Origin: Actinomycetota bacterium
GTDB taxonomy: Bacteria > Actinomycetota > Acidimicrobiia > Spongiisociales > UBA4744
Direction: 5' to 3'
NCBI GenBank assembly: GCA_013152275.1
Contig: JAADGS010000074.1
Span: forward strand, 1-50,773
Length of the DNA stretch: 50,773 bases
Part shown: positions 43,936 to 50,773 of the stretch, piece after piece
Numbering within the stretch: the first letter of the stretch is position 1
Layout of the letters: each line of letters starts with the position of its first letter
The notes under the pieces: model-generated
The model's input: the letters and a program-made list of their open reading frames with translations, nothing else
The model's database searches: none
What the model was told of the DNA's origin: nothing
Position numbers and translations under genes: made by a program

Positions 43936-44811
43936 TCATAGGTAGTTCCGGAACCACGCGATGGTCCGGGCTCTGGCCTCCTCGGCACCGGGACCGTCAT
44001 ACAGTTCATAGTGTCCGGCATCGATGGTGAGGAGCTCCTTCGGACGGCCCGCCAGCCGGTACAGGTGCTCGATCTCGCTGTGGGGAACGGTCTGGTCACG
44101 TGTGGCTCCGATGAGCAGGAGAGGCCGCGGGGCGATGGCGGCCACGAATCGTTCCGGCTCGTACTCGAAGATCCGTTCCACCGCGTTGAAAGGAATGCGC
44201 ACGGCGATGTGGGGCCAGCTCTTTTCGGCTGCCGCGAAAACGTCGTCCGATTCCGGGCTGTTGAGCAGCACGGCCGGGTCGATCGATGCCCCGCCACCTG
44301 TTCGTACGCGCTGGACTGCATCCTCCGCCAGCATTCTGGTGAGCGCCATGCGGCCTTCCGGTGGAAACCGCTCGAGCATCCGGGGTGCACTGCCGAATCC
44401 GATCTGTCCGACCACGACCTTGACCCTCGGGTCACGCGCCGTTACCTCGATCACCGTTCCGCACCCGAAGCTGGTCCCCCACAGGCCGAGCCGCTCGGAA
44501 TCAACGATCTCCTGGGCGGACAGGAACGTGAGAGCGTTTCTGATGTCCTCCACCTGGCGTTCTGGGACCAACAGGCCACGTTCACCGTCGCTCGTTCCAA
44601 AACCCCGATAGTCGAACGTGAGGATCGCGAACCCGGCATCGGTCAACTCCCGGGCGATCGGGGGAAGTAACCATTCCTTGATTCCACGGAAGCCGTGGGC
44701 CATGACGATTCCGGGCCAGCCGTCGGCCGGCGGGGTCCTGTCCGGGAGACGGAGCACAGCCGAGCAACGGGTGCCCCAACTGAAGAAGTCGAGGTCGTGT
44801 TCCTGGATCAT
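43936..44811 (-). CDS. Alpha/beta hydrolase
   Basis: 291 residues from ATG 44811. Oxyanion region MAHGFRGIKEW, nucleophile elbow GLWGTSFGCG (GxSxG), acid in LLLIGATRDQTVPH, and His in DAGHYELYDG are in order. It resembles the X-Pro dipeptidyl-peptidase/dienelactone-like group without a clear substrate. It is divergent from a TetR regulator, whose perfect palindrome lies 38 bases before this ATG. Confidence 0.87.
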   Translation of the reverse strand: MIQEHDLDFFSWGTRCSAVLRLPDRTPPADGWPGIVMAHGFRGIKEWLLPPIARELTDAGFAILTFDYRGFGTSDGERGLLVPERQVEDIRNALTFLSAQEIVDSERLGLWGTSFGCGTVIEVTARDPRVKVVVGQIGFGSAPRMLERFPPEGRMALTRMLAEDAVQRVRTGGGASIDPAVLLNSPESDDVFAAAEKSWPHIAVRIPFNAVERIFEYEPERFVAAIAPRPLLLIGATRDQTVPHSEIEHLYRLAGRPKELLTIDAGHYELYDGPGAEEARARTIAWFRNYL

Positions 44812-44848
44812 CGTGTTCCAATCGCCTGGAGTGGACGCCCAGACGATA

Positions 44849-44866
44849 GAACGAACTAGTTCGTTC
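44849..44866. promoter_or_regulatory. Perfect 18-base palindrome, probable TetR operator
   Basis: GAACGAACTAGTTCGTTC is identical to its reverse complement. It lies between the divergent alpha/beta hydrolase (start 44811) and TetR gene (start 44894), the usual operator place. Confidence 0.75.
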
Positions 44867-44893
44867 GTCAATAGGACTGGTAACCTCTGGCGA

Positions 44894-45547
44894 ATGAAGA
44901 GGAACGCCGATGCCACCCGGGCCCGCATCTTCGATGCTGCGAGGCATGAGTTCGCCCAGTTCGGGGTTGCCGGAGCGCGTGTCGACCGGATTGCAGAGAA
45001 CGCCCGCGCCAACAAGGCGCGGATCTACGAGTACTTTGGTGACAAGGAGACCCTTTTTGCCTTTGTGCTCGAGGTGGAACTGGAGCGCCTTGGCACGGCA
45101 ATCTCCGTGCCCGACGATCCGCGTCACATTCCCGCCTACGTGCGAGCCGTGTTCGATTACCACAGCGCGCACCCGGATCTGGTGCGGCTGCTGTACTGGG
45201 AGGCGCTGCACTTCTCATCGACCGACGCCCCGCGGGAACAGGAGCGACGGGAGTTCTACGCAGAGCGGGTCGCGTACCTGGCGCGTGCCCAAGGCGAGGG
45301 GATCATCTCCTCCGAAGCGGATCCCCGACACCTGCATTTCCTCCTGCTGGGGCTCGCCACGTCTTGGTTCGGGCTGCCCCAGCTCGCTCGGATGCATGTG
45401 GACGACGATCCTTCCACGTCTGCGCACAGGCTTGCTCATCGCGAGCACGTCGTTTGGGCGACGTGTCGCATTCTCGGGCTGGAGCCGCCTCGGATCGACG
45501 GCGTCGGGGGTAGCCCTGCCGGCGCCGCGGCTCCGGCCGACGGTTGA
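44894..45547 (+). CDS. TetR-family regulator
   Basis: 217 residues from ATG 44894. The N-terminal helix-turn-helix is TRARIFDAARHEFAQFGVAG, then RVDRIAENARANKARIYEYF and DKETLF, as in TetR. The C-terminal ligand domain is helical, with the YxRAVFDYHSAHPDLVRLLYWEAL type seen in AcrR/YerO-like members. It most likely represses itself and the hydrolase pair through the palindrome at 44849. Confidence 0.9.
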   Translation: MKRNADATRARIFDAARHEFAQFGVAGARVDRIAENARANKARIYEYFGDKETLFAFVLEVELERLGTAISVPDDPRHIPAYVRAVFDYHSAHPDLVRLLYWEALHFSSTDAPREQERREFYAERVAYLARAQGEGIISSEADPRHLHFLLLGLATSWFGLPQLARMHVDDDPSTSAHRLAHREHVVWATCRILGLEPPRIDGVGGSPAGAAAPADG

Positions 45548-45957
45548 GCCTCCGACTCCTGCGGGTCCGAGCACGGCGCCGTCTCGATTGGCTCGGGCCG
45601 CGAAGGGCCGAGGAGTCCGGCGGTGCCGGCAGGGCGGTGATCAGGGAGCGTCGTGCATTGGGGCGTCGGTTCTGACAGTGAGTGTTGCTGCGGAGCCGGT
45701 CGTCGTCGGAGAGTCTCGAGTTGGCAGATTCGACCGGCCGGCAAACGTCTCGGCGGCGATTTCATCAGGGGGGTGCGTCCACTTGCCGGACCGCACAGCG
45801 TCGATGGGTCGAAGGCGCAGATGCCGATCACTGCAGATCGTGGCTGCATGAGTGATTTTACGATCGGTCTCCGGGTGTCAACGAAGGCCGATGGAAACTA
45901 CCCGTCTGCCGGCACTCCAACTAATGTGCAACGGGCCCAACCGATGGAGTTTGACAC
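45548..45957. other. 410-base gap with no supported gene
   Basis: After the TetR gene. No frame shows recognisable protein features, and no tRNA, long repeat or clear promoter was seen. Confidence 0.45.
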
Positions 45958-46215
45958 ATGGCGACCGTGGTGAGATTGGGTGTGCGAACGGTCGGCGGTG
46001 GATGCATACCGGTATCCGGACCCGAGATCGGATACCGGTACAAGTACGTGAGGCGCTCTTCGACATGGAGTCTCGAATGCACGAACGACGATGGCCCCGT
46101 GTGGTTTCATGGCGAGCATCAGGGACCACTCGTGAACGAGGACCTGTTCGTCGAGGACCGGTTCTGCAACTCGTTCCCGGTCGAAGATGGCACGATCGCG
46201 ATGCCCGGACTCTGA
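45958..46215 (+). CDS. Possible 85-residue protein upstream of the FrhB-like gene
   Basis: ATG 45958 opens 85 codons with mostly G/C third positions; the product has several Cys, Trp and acidic residues (SLECTNDDGPVWFHGEH) and no membrane segment. No family recognised. It ends 22 bases before the FrhB-like GTG on the same strand, so it might be a partner or a remnant. Confidence 0.35.
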   Translation: MATVVRLGVRTVGGGCIPVSGPEIGYRYKYVRRSSTWSLECTNDDGPVWFHGEHQGPLVNEDLFVEDRFCNSFPVEDGTIAMPGL

Positions 46216-46237
46216 CGGCCGATATGCGCAAGGCTCA

Positions 46238-47395
46238 GTGGGGAATCTGGATTTGAGGCAACAGTGGAAATACAGCTGGCAGGACCTTGCCAGGGACGTG
46301 ATCCCTACCGGCCTGTGCACGGGCTGCTCCGGTTGTGTCATCGCGTGTCCTCATGAGGTACTGAGTCTCGATCAACATGTGTGGAAACCCGAGCTTGCGC
46401 CGGACGCATGGGTGGATGGGGACGAACGGCGATGCGTTTACGGCGAGCGCGGGTGCACCGTCTGTACTCGCGTCTGTCCAAGGTTTCGGTTTTGGGAAGC
46501 GGATGCCGATGAGGCGAAATGGTCTCGCCTTCGCACGGCCGAGGAAGTCATCGGAGTTTATCGCTCCATCCTCCTGGTTCAGGCGAAAGACAGAGAGATC
46601 GCCGATGCCGGTCAGGATGGGGGTCTGGGCACCGCACTCCTTCTGTACGCCCTGGAGAACGACTACATCGATGCCGCCCTTGTCAGTTTCTTCGACGATG
46701 AGATGCGGACCCGGCCAGGCATCGCCCGCACACGGGACGAACTCCTGGCTTGTGCCGGTTCGCGTTACACCTACTCGCCGAACGTGCTGGGGATCGGTGA
46801 CGCGAACGCCGTGGGCGCTCAACGGCTCGGGCTGGTGAGTGTCGGGTGTCAGACGTCGATCCCCCCTGTCGCATATGGGCGCGGAGCCAGGAAACTCGCA
46901 AAACGGTTCGTCTTGGTCATCGGCCTGCTGTGCTCAAAGACGTTCACGGACAACATCTATGAGGATCTCCTCGAGGCGAAGTACGGGATAGCGAGACAGG
47001 CCGTCACCAAGATCAACATCAAGGGCCGGCTCCAGGTGTGGCACGAGAACGCCGGGACCGGTGCCCCGGAGTACGTGGAGATACCGCTCAAGGAGTGCAA
47101 CGAGTACACCAGGCCCGGATGTCTGCACTGTCCGGACTTTTCTGCGCAACATGCCGACATCTCACTCGGCGGAATCGGTAAGAACGCCGGCACGACCCTT
47201 ACGATTGTTCGGAGTGAACTCGGTGAGGAGATTCTCACCAAGATGGAGCGAGACGGCCTGGTCACCGTCACCGATGCCACCGAGGACGACCCGGACGCCA
47301 TTGCTCTGATCCTCAAGATGGCGAGGCGTCAGAGAAAACGCTGGCCTGCGGAACTCGACTCCACCCCGGTCATGCCCGAAGAAACATCGATTTGA
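46238..47395 (+). CDS. Coenzyme F420 hydrogenase/dehydrogenase beta-subunit family protein (FrhB-like)
   Basis: 385 residues from GTG 46238 with AAGG before it. Two Cys clusters at the N-terminus, CTGCSGCVIACPHEV and CVYGERGCTVCTRVCP, can hold two 4Fe-4S centres. The FrhB N- and C-domains follow, with GQDGGLGTALLLYALE, GLLCSKTF and a further Cys set in CLHCPDFSAQHADISLGGIG. Relatives move electrons between F420 or ferredoxin, FAD and a substrate; some reduce other cofactors or chlorophyllides. No hydrogenase subunits are near, so its substrate is unknown. Confidence 0.88.
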   Translation: MGNLDLRQQWKYSWQDLARDVIPTGLCTGCSGCVIACPHEVLSLDQHVWKPELAPDAWVDGDERRCVYGERGCTVCTRVCPRFRFWEADADEAKWSRLRTAEEVIGVYRSILLVQAKDREIADAGQDGGLGTALLLYALENDYIDAALVSFFDDEMRTRPGIARTRDELLACAGSRYTYSPNVLGIGDANAVGAQRLGLVSVGCQTSIPPVAYGRGARKLAKRFVLVIGLLCSKTFTDNIYEDLLEAKYGIARQAVTKINIKGRLQVWHENAGTGAPEYVEIPLKECNEYTRPGCLHCPDFSAQHADISLGGIGKNAGTTLTIVRSELGEEILTKMERDGLVTVTDATEDDPDAIALILKMARRQRKRWPAELDSTPVMPEETSI

Positions 47396-47591
47396 GGCTC
47401 GCCCGGTTTCCGGGAAGGACTCGGCCTGGTGTTCGTACCTTGGCTTCGACGGGCGTATCCAGACTCGACGACATCGGGTCGGAGTGCCGAGACGTCTGGC
47501 ATTGCCGTTCGAGTACGTTTCTCCGGGGATACTGTCGCCATCTCCGGTGACGAACCCGTCCACACGATGACAATGGTGCTTCGAGCAGTCC

Positions 47592-47636
47592 AAAACCCCT
47601 GGTGACAGGCGTGTTGCGGCCTCCAACCAGGGGTTT
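47592..47636 (-). terminator. Rho-independent-type terminator of tRNA-Ile
   Basis: AAACCCCTGGT (47593-47603) pairs with ACCAGGGGTTT (47626-47636), an 11-bp stem with a 22-base loop. Read on the minus strand it begins 7 bases after the tRNA and ends in TTTT. Apart from it, the 47396-47643 gap shows nothing. Confidence 0.65.
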
Positions 47637-47643
47637 CACTTTG

Positions 47644-47718
47644 TGGGCCCACCTGGACTTGAACCAGGGGCCTCATCCTTATCAGGGATGCGCTCTAACC
47701 AGGCTGAGCTATGGGCCC
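47644..47718 (-). tRNA. tRNA-Ile (GAT)
   Basis: 75 bases fold fully: acceptor GGGCCCA/TGGGCCC, D arm GCTC/GAGC, anticodon stem CATCC/GGATG with loop CTGATAA (anticodon GAT), and T arm CCTGG-TTCAAGT-CCAGG, discriminator A. CCA is not encoded. In Mycobacterium ileT lies right after gyrA and DUF3566 beside alaT; here it is 10 kb away and opposite to tRNA-Ala. Confidence 0.97.
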
Positions 47719-47728
47719 GCGCCGGGGG

Positions 47729-47757
47729 ATTGTAGTAGCGCGCAGGAACGCCACCAA
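47729..47757 (-). promoter_or_regulatory. tRNA-Ile promoter
   Basis: Minus strand: -35 TTGGTG (47757-47752), 17-base spacer, -10 TACAAT (47734-47729), 10 bases before the tRNA. Confidence 0.65.
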
Positions 47758-47828
47758 TCACGATGCGCGTCGACACCGACGCGACTCGATCGTGGTGTGT
47801 ACGGGGGTTCGTTAGTCTTGCGCCTGTC

Positions 47829-48425
47829 ATGAATCGTGAAACCTGGAATGCCCGATACGCCGAACAAGAGCTCATCTGGAGCGCCGAGCCGAACGAGTTC
47901 CTCGTTGCAGAGACAGAACGGCTCACTCCGGGTCGAGCGCTGGATATCGGTGCCGGCGAAGGACGTAACGCGTTGTGGTTGGCCGAGCGAGGGTGGCAGG
48001 TAACAGCCGTCGATTTCTCCGACGTGGCGATAGCCAAAGGGAGAGAGGGTGCCCGTCGCCGAGGGGTCGAAGTCGAGTGGGTCGTTGCCGATCTGCAGAG
48101 CTACGTGCCGACGGAACGGAACTTCGATCTCGTCATCGAGTTCTATATCCATATCCCGGAGCCGTGGCGCCCGGAGATCTGGAGTCGGGCTGCAGGCGCC
48201 GTTGCAGAGGGTGGAACTCTGCTGATCGTCGGGCACGATCTTTCCAACCTCGAGAGAGGTCACGGCGGTCCCCATGATCCGGCTGCGCTGTTCACGCCAC
48301 AGGACGTGGTGGCAGCCATCGAGGATCTGGAGGTGCTCAAGGCCGAGCAGGTGGTACGTGATGTCGATGGCCGGGTTGCCATCGACGCTCTTGTGCTGGC
48401 GCGACGTGGGTCGAGCGGTCTCTGA
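47829..48425 (+). CDS. Class I SAM-dependent methyltransferase
   Basis: 198 residues from ATG 47829. Methyltransferase motif I is ALDIGAGEGRNALWLAERGW, followed by VTAVDFSDVAIAKG and a post-core FDLVIEFYIHI. It is of the TehB/methyltransf_25 type acting on small molecules; the substrate is unknown. It lies between the two oppositely directed tRNA genes. Confidence 0.88.
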   Translation: MNRETWNARYAEQELIWSAEPNEFLVAETERLTPGRALDIGAGEGRNALWLAERGWQVTAVDFSDVAIAKGREGARRRGVEVEWVVADLQSYVPTERNFDLVIEFYIHIPEPWRPEIWSRAAGAVAEGGTLLIVGHDLSNLERGHGGPHDPAALFTPQDVVAAIEDLEVLKAEQVVRDVDGRVAIDALVLARRGSSGL

Positions 48426-48429
48426 TCGA

Positions 48430-48457
48430 TTCACGAAGAAGGTGAGCAACGTAGAAT
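48430..48457 (+). promoter_or_regulatory. tRNA-Ala promoter
   Basis: -35 TTCACG (48430-48435), 16-base spacer, -10 TAGAAT (48452-48457), 12 bases before the tRNA. Confidence 0.5.
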
Positions 48458-48469
48458 GCTCCCAACCCT

Positions 48470-48542
48470 GGGGATGTAGCTCAGTTGGAAGAGCACCTGC
48501 CTTGCACGCAGGGGGTCGGCGGTTCGAGTCCGCTCATCTCCA
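48470..48542 (+). tRNA. tRNA-Ala (TGC)
   Basis: 73 bases: acceptor GGGGATG/CATCTCC (one G-T pair), D arm GCTC/GAGC, anticodon stem CCTGC/GCAGG with loop CTTGCAC (anticodon TGC), T arm GGCGG-TTCGAGT-CCGCT, discriminator A. CCA is not encoded. Confidence 0.97.
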
Positions 48543-48607
48543 CGCACATTTTCGTGGCAGGACGACCGAAGGGGTCGCGCCGCCACGAGCCGTGATTGGA
48601 GGATCGT

Positions 48608-49768
48608 ATGCGCCGTGCCGTGATCGTCGATGCCGTTCGAACCCCTACGGGGAGGAGGGACGGATACCTGAGAGAGTGGCATCCGGCCGATCTTGCAGGG
48701 CACGTTCTCCACGACCTGGTCGATCGCACCGGACTCGACCCTGCCGTCGTGGACGATGTGATCATGGGGTGCGTCTCGCAGACCGGTGAGCAGGCGTTCA
48801 ACATCGGCCGGAGCGCCCTGCTTGCCGCAGGTTTCCCGGAAAGTGTGCCGGGTGTGACGATCGATCGACAGTGTGGTTCCAGTCAGCAGGCAGCGCACTT
48901 CGGAGCCCAAGGCATCATGGCGGGCGTCTATGACGTGGTGATCGCCGCCGGGGTCGAATCGATGACGAGAGTTCCCATGGGAGTCACCGCTTCACAAGGT
49001 CCGGGTTACCCGTTCGGCACCAAGGTCACCCAACGGTATGACCTGGTTCCGCAGGGCCTGTCGGCGGAGATGATTGCGGACGAATGGGACCTCAGCCGTG
49101 AACGACTCGATGAGATCTCCCTCGCGTCGCAGCGTCGAGCTGCTCGGGCAACCGACGAAGGGCGATTCAAGTCGGAGATCGTTCCAACGCCCGGACCCGA
49201 CGGAGTTCCGGTGACAGCAGATGAGGGGATCCGGCGCGACACGTCTGCAGAAGGGTTGGCGGGACTTCGGCCCGCTTTCAAGCCGGATGGAAAGGTCACT
49301 GCGGGAAATTCCTCGCAGATCTCGGATGGAGCGGCCGCGGTCCTGATCATGAGCGAGGACAAGGCGTACGAACTCGGCATGCAGCCACTGGCGCGCTTCG
49401 TCGACTTCGCCGTCGTGGGTGTCGACCCGGTGACGATGCTCAAAGGACCCATTCCGGCAACGAGGCAAGTACTGGAGCGTGCCGGCCTCACCCTGGATCA
49501 GATCGACCGATTCGAGATCAATGAGGCGTTCGCATCGGTGATTGGCGCATGGCTGATCGAAATGGACGAAGATCCGGAGACCCTATGGGAGCGGACCAAT
49601 GTCAACGGAGGAGCAATCGCGTTGGGGCACCCTCTTGGGTGTTCGGGGGCGAAACTCATGACGACGCTGGTGCATGAGCTGCAGCGGACGGGGACTCGCT
49701 ATGGACTTCAGGCGATGTGCGAGGGTGGGGGAATGGCCAACGCGACGATCTTCGAGAGGGTCGAGTAG
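48608..49768 (+). CDS. Acetyl-CoA C-acyltransferase (thiolase)
   Basis: 386 residues from ATG 48608 with GGAGG 6 bases before. The acyl-accepting Cys89 is in TIDRQCGSSQQA, the His in GGAIALGHPLGCSG, and the second Cys in AMCEGGGMANA. It either makes acetoacetyl-CoA or cleaves 3-ketoacyl-CoA in beta-oxidation; being alone, direction cannot be set. The 3' side carries the DnaA-box-like repeat cluster. Confidence 0.95.
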   Translation: MRRAVIVDAVRTPTGRRDGYLREWHPADLAGHVLHDLVDRTGLDPAVVDDVIMGCVSQTGEQAFNIGRSALLAAGFPESVPGVTIDRQCGSSQQAAHFGAQGIMAGVYDVVIAAGVESMTRVPMGVTASQGPGYPFGTKVTQRYDLVPQGLSAEMIADEWDLSRERLDEISLASQRRAARATDEGRFKSEIVPTPGPDGVPVTADEGIRRDTSAEGLAGLRPAFKPDGKVTAGNSSQISDGAAAVLIMSEDKAYELGMQPLARFVDFAVVGVDPVTMLKGPIPATRQVLERAGLTLDQIDRFEINEAFASVIGAWLIEMDEDPETLWERTNVNGGAIALGHPLGCSGAKLMTTLVHELQRTGTRYGLQAMCEGGGMANATIFERVE

Positions 49769-49777
49769 GGATCTCGC

Positions 49778-49825
49778 TTCATCCACAGCGTGTGGATGAA
49801 TCCGTGGATAACTACACGTGTGTAA
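49778..49825. repeat. DnaA-box-like inverted repeat plus gyrB-type palindrome
   Basis: TTCATCCACA (49778-49787) and TGTGGATGAA (49791-49800) are perfect inverted arms around GCG; each contains TCATCCACA (8/9 to the DnaA box). A third site TTATCCACG is on the minus strand (49811-49803, 8/9). CTACAC-GT-GTGTAA (49812-49825) follows, differing at one base from the gyrB promoter palindrome. The stem could also serve as a terminator between the convergent thiolase and crgA genes. Confidence 0.6.
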
Positions 49826-49826
49826 T

Positions 49827-50069
49827 TCAGCGGTAGTTGGTGGTCATGAAGAACCCGCCGGCTAGCGCAGCCAAGCCGAACCAGAGCCCCCAACCACCGA
49901 AGAACGAGAAGATGTAGTTGAGGATCACCAACACCACTCCGATCGCCATCAGCGCGAACATGGTGATGACGTACCACTGAGGTGATGGAGGCTTGCGTTT
50001 GGGCGCAGGATGTGCGGGGCCGTGAGCGGCGGGCTGGCGCTTCTTCTTGCGGGTCTTGGACTTCGGCAT
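49827..50069 (-). CDS. crgA: Cell division protein CrgA (copy 1)
   Basis: 80 residues. The CrgA-type start MPKSKTRKKKR is followed by a short linker, two membrane segments (WYVITMFALMAIGVVLVILNY and the C-terminal WGLWFGLAALAGGFFM) and ends TTNYR. CrgA recruits FtsI and other septum proteins at the divisome in actinobacteria. It is the second of two tandem copies in the direction of transcription. Confidence 0.9.
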   Translation of the reverse strand: MPKSKTRKKKRQPAAHGPAHPAPKRKPPSPQWYVITMFALMAIGVVLVILNYIFSFFGGWGLWFGLAALAGGFFMTTNYR

Positions 50070-50286
50070 GGCTGCAAGATTAGTCGGCGGCTTACGAGCG
50101 AGGCTCGATCTGCGTCCTCGACGGCGATGCCATCTCGGGTCAAGGCGTCGAGTGCCTCCTCGACACGGGTGGCGGGGACGGCCTCGATGAGCCGGGATCG
50201 TTCGACGCGGCCTCTTTGGAGGAGGAGCCGCAGAATCGGGCCTGTCGGATCGATCCGTCGAACCGGCCCTGTGACGTGCGGTTGTT
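50070..50286 (-). pseudogene. Coding-like fragment between the two crgA copies
   Basis: On the minus strand about 65 codons (about 50270-50096) have G/C third positions and a winged-helix-like reading: ILRLLLQRGRVERSRLIEAV then VEEALDALTRDGIAVEDA. No ATG or GTG opens it; a CTG overlaps the crgA copy 2 stop. The frame then runs on out of phase into crgA copy 1. It may be the tail of a lost gene such as a MutY C-terminal domain; that is a guess. Confidence 0.35.
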
Positions 50287-50520
50287 TCAGCGGTAGCTGG
50301 TCGTCATCAAGAACCCTGCGGCAATGGCCGCCAGGCCGATCCAGTGTCCCCACCCACCGAAGAGCTGCAGGACGTGGCTGATGAGGGCGAACACCACCCC
50401 GAAGGCCATCAGCGCAAACATCGTGATGACGTACTGTCGTGATGAGGGAGGCTTGCGCTTCGGCTCGGCGGAGCGGGGGTCGACGTTGCGCTTCTTCTTG
50501 CGGGTCTTCGACGTGGGCAT
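50287..50520 (-). CDS. crgA: Cell division protein CrgA (copy 2)
   Basis: 77 residues from ATG 50520. MPTSKTRKKKR opens it; KRKPPS, QYVITMFALMAFGVV, FGGWGHWIGLAA and the end FLMTTSYR match copy 1 almost residue for residue, with most differences in the first linker and the loop after the first membrane segment. Clear tandem duplication. Confidence 0.9.
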   Translation of the reverse strand: MPTSKTRKKKRNVDPRSAEPKRKPPSSRQYVITMFALMAFGVVFALISHVLQLFGGWGHWIGLAAIAAGFLMTTSYR

Positions 50521-50732
50521 GACGACAAGAGTAGTGGTATTTGGGACTTCAGCGGTGTGTGACGGTGAAGGGACGTGGTCATGCTGCGACCAGGCCCCGC
50601 ATCGACCGATTCGCCGGCAAGGTCTGGTTCCGCGGGATCCTCCGTCGTGCAGGCGTTGAACACGTCTCGGGACGGCCGAGCCACCGTGGACCCGGCAGGA
50701 TCGCAACACCCCCTCATGGTGAGCGGACGCCG

Positions 50733-50773
50733 TCAGTCGGCGAGGAGAATGCGGCCCGCGTCCTCGACGACGA
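50733..50773 (-). CDS. 3' end of an unidentified gene cut by the window edge
   Basis: On the minus strand 12 codons (VVEDAGRILLAD) run to a TGA at 50735-50733. Too short to identify. The 212 bases from here to crgA copy 2 show no gene. Confidence 0.3.
   Translation of the reverse strand, partial: VVEDAGRILLAD

Noticed and set aside
43302-44435. 377-residue minus-strand protein covering the isochorismatase-like gene
   Set aside because: Its first half is the alpha/beta hydrolase gene in another frame; only the part after 43892 has family features.
37470-47643. Integrative element using tRNA-Ile as attachment site
   Set aside because: No integrase, transposase or second copy of the tRNA 3' end was found by eye, so a mobile element is not called.

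Overview
The window reads as chromosomal DNA of a high-GC actinomycete-type bacterium (Actinomycetota) centred on its replication origin. The order pseudokinase/MviN C-terminal module - sigM-like sigma factor - anti-sigma - trxB - trxA - CwlM-like - parB - parA - rsmG - jag - yidC - yidD - rnpA - rpmH - dnaA - dnaN - recF - DUF721 - gyrB - gyrA - DUF3566, followed further on by tRNA-Ile, tRNA-Ala and crgA, is the arrangement known around oriC of Mycobacterium. GTG/TTG starts, Thr-rich extracytoplasmic linkers, an FrhB-type F420 oxidoreductase and CrgA fit the phylum. A PilT ATPase and the linker style suggest a deep lineage such as Acidimicrobiia, but that class assignment is inference.

Layout. 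1-1.0 kb: a truncated ferritin-VIT1 fusion (MbfA-like). 1.07-11.8 kb: an arginine regulon in two minus-strand blocks, argCJBD and argRGH, separated by a plus-strand sensor kinase and an S9 peptidase at the place where argF usually sits. Both arg blocks start with near-identical promoter/ARG-box arrangements. 11.9-17.7 kb: CCA-adding enzyme, PilT, a class II HDAC-like hydrolase, a GNAT, a decayed degV and an NAD-dependent epimerase. 17.9-23.3 kb: an envelope/redox operon (pseudokinase-TM-sugar-binding-like protein, sigma/anti-sigma pair, small membrane protein, trxB, trxA, degenerate CwlM-like protein). 23.4-27.9 kb: minus-strand parB, parA, rsmG, jag, yidC, yidD, rnpA and rpmH, with one parS site on the rsmG start codon and rpmH nested in the 5' end of rnpA. 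27.9-29.9 kb: dnaA flanked by two DnaA-box regions. The strand composition flips from C-rich to G-rich after dnaA, so oriC is most likely the dnaA-dnaN gap. 29.9-37.5 kb: dnaN, recF, DUF721, gyrB, gyrA, DUF3566.

37.4-47.6 kb looks like accessory DNA between DUF3566 and tRNA-Ile. It holds a microprotein coupled to an unknown Rossmann-like protein, a FadR-type regulator with a gamma-glutamylcyclotransferase opposite a polar amino-acid ABC transporter, an isochorismatase-like hydrolase and alpha/beta hydrolase opposite a TetR regulator with a perfect 18-bp palindrome, and an FrhB-family flavoprotein. From 47.6 kb the conserved order resumes: tRNA-Ile (inverted), a methyltransferase, tRNA-Ala, a thiolase, and two tandem crgA copies. 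Near 49.8 kb lies a compact DnaA-box-like inverted repeat next to a palindrome that also occurs at the gyrB promoter.

Most of the window is housekeeping. The items that look least described are the free-standing MurJ-tail-like pseudokinase coupled to sigma/anti-sigma, the rpmH/rnpA nesting, the paired arg promoters with the missing argF, the parS/rsmG overlap, the duplicated crgA, and the shared gyrB-type palindrome beside a DnaA-box cluster.
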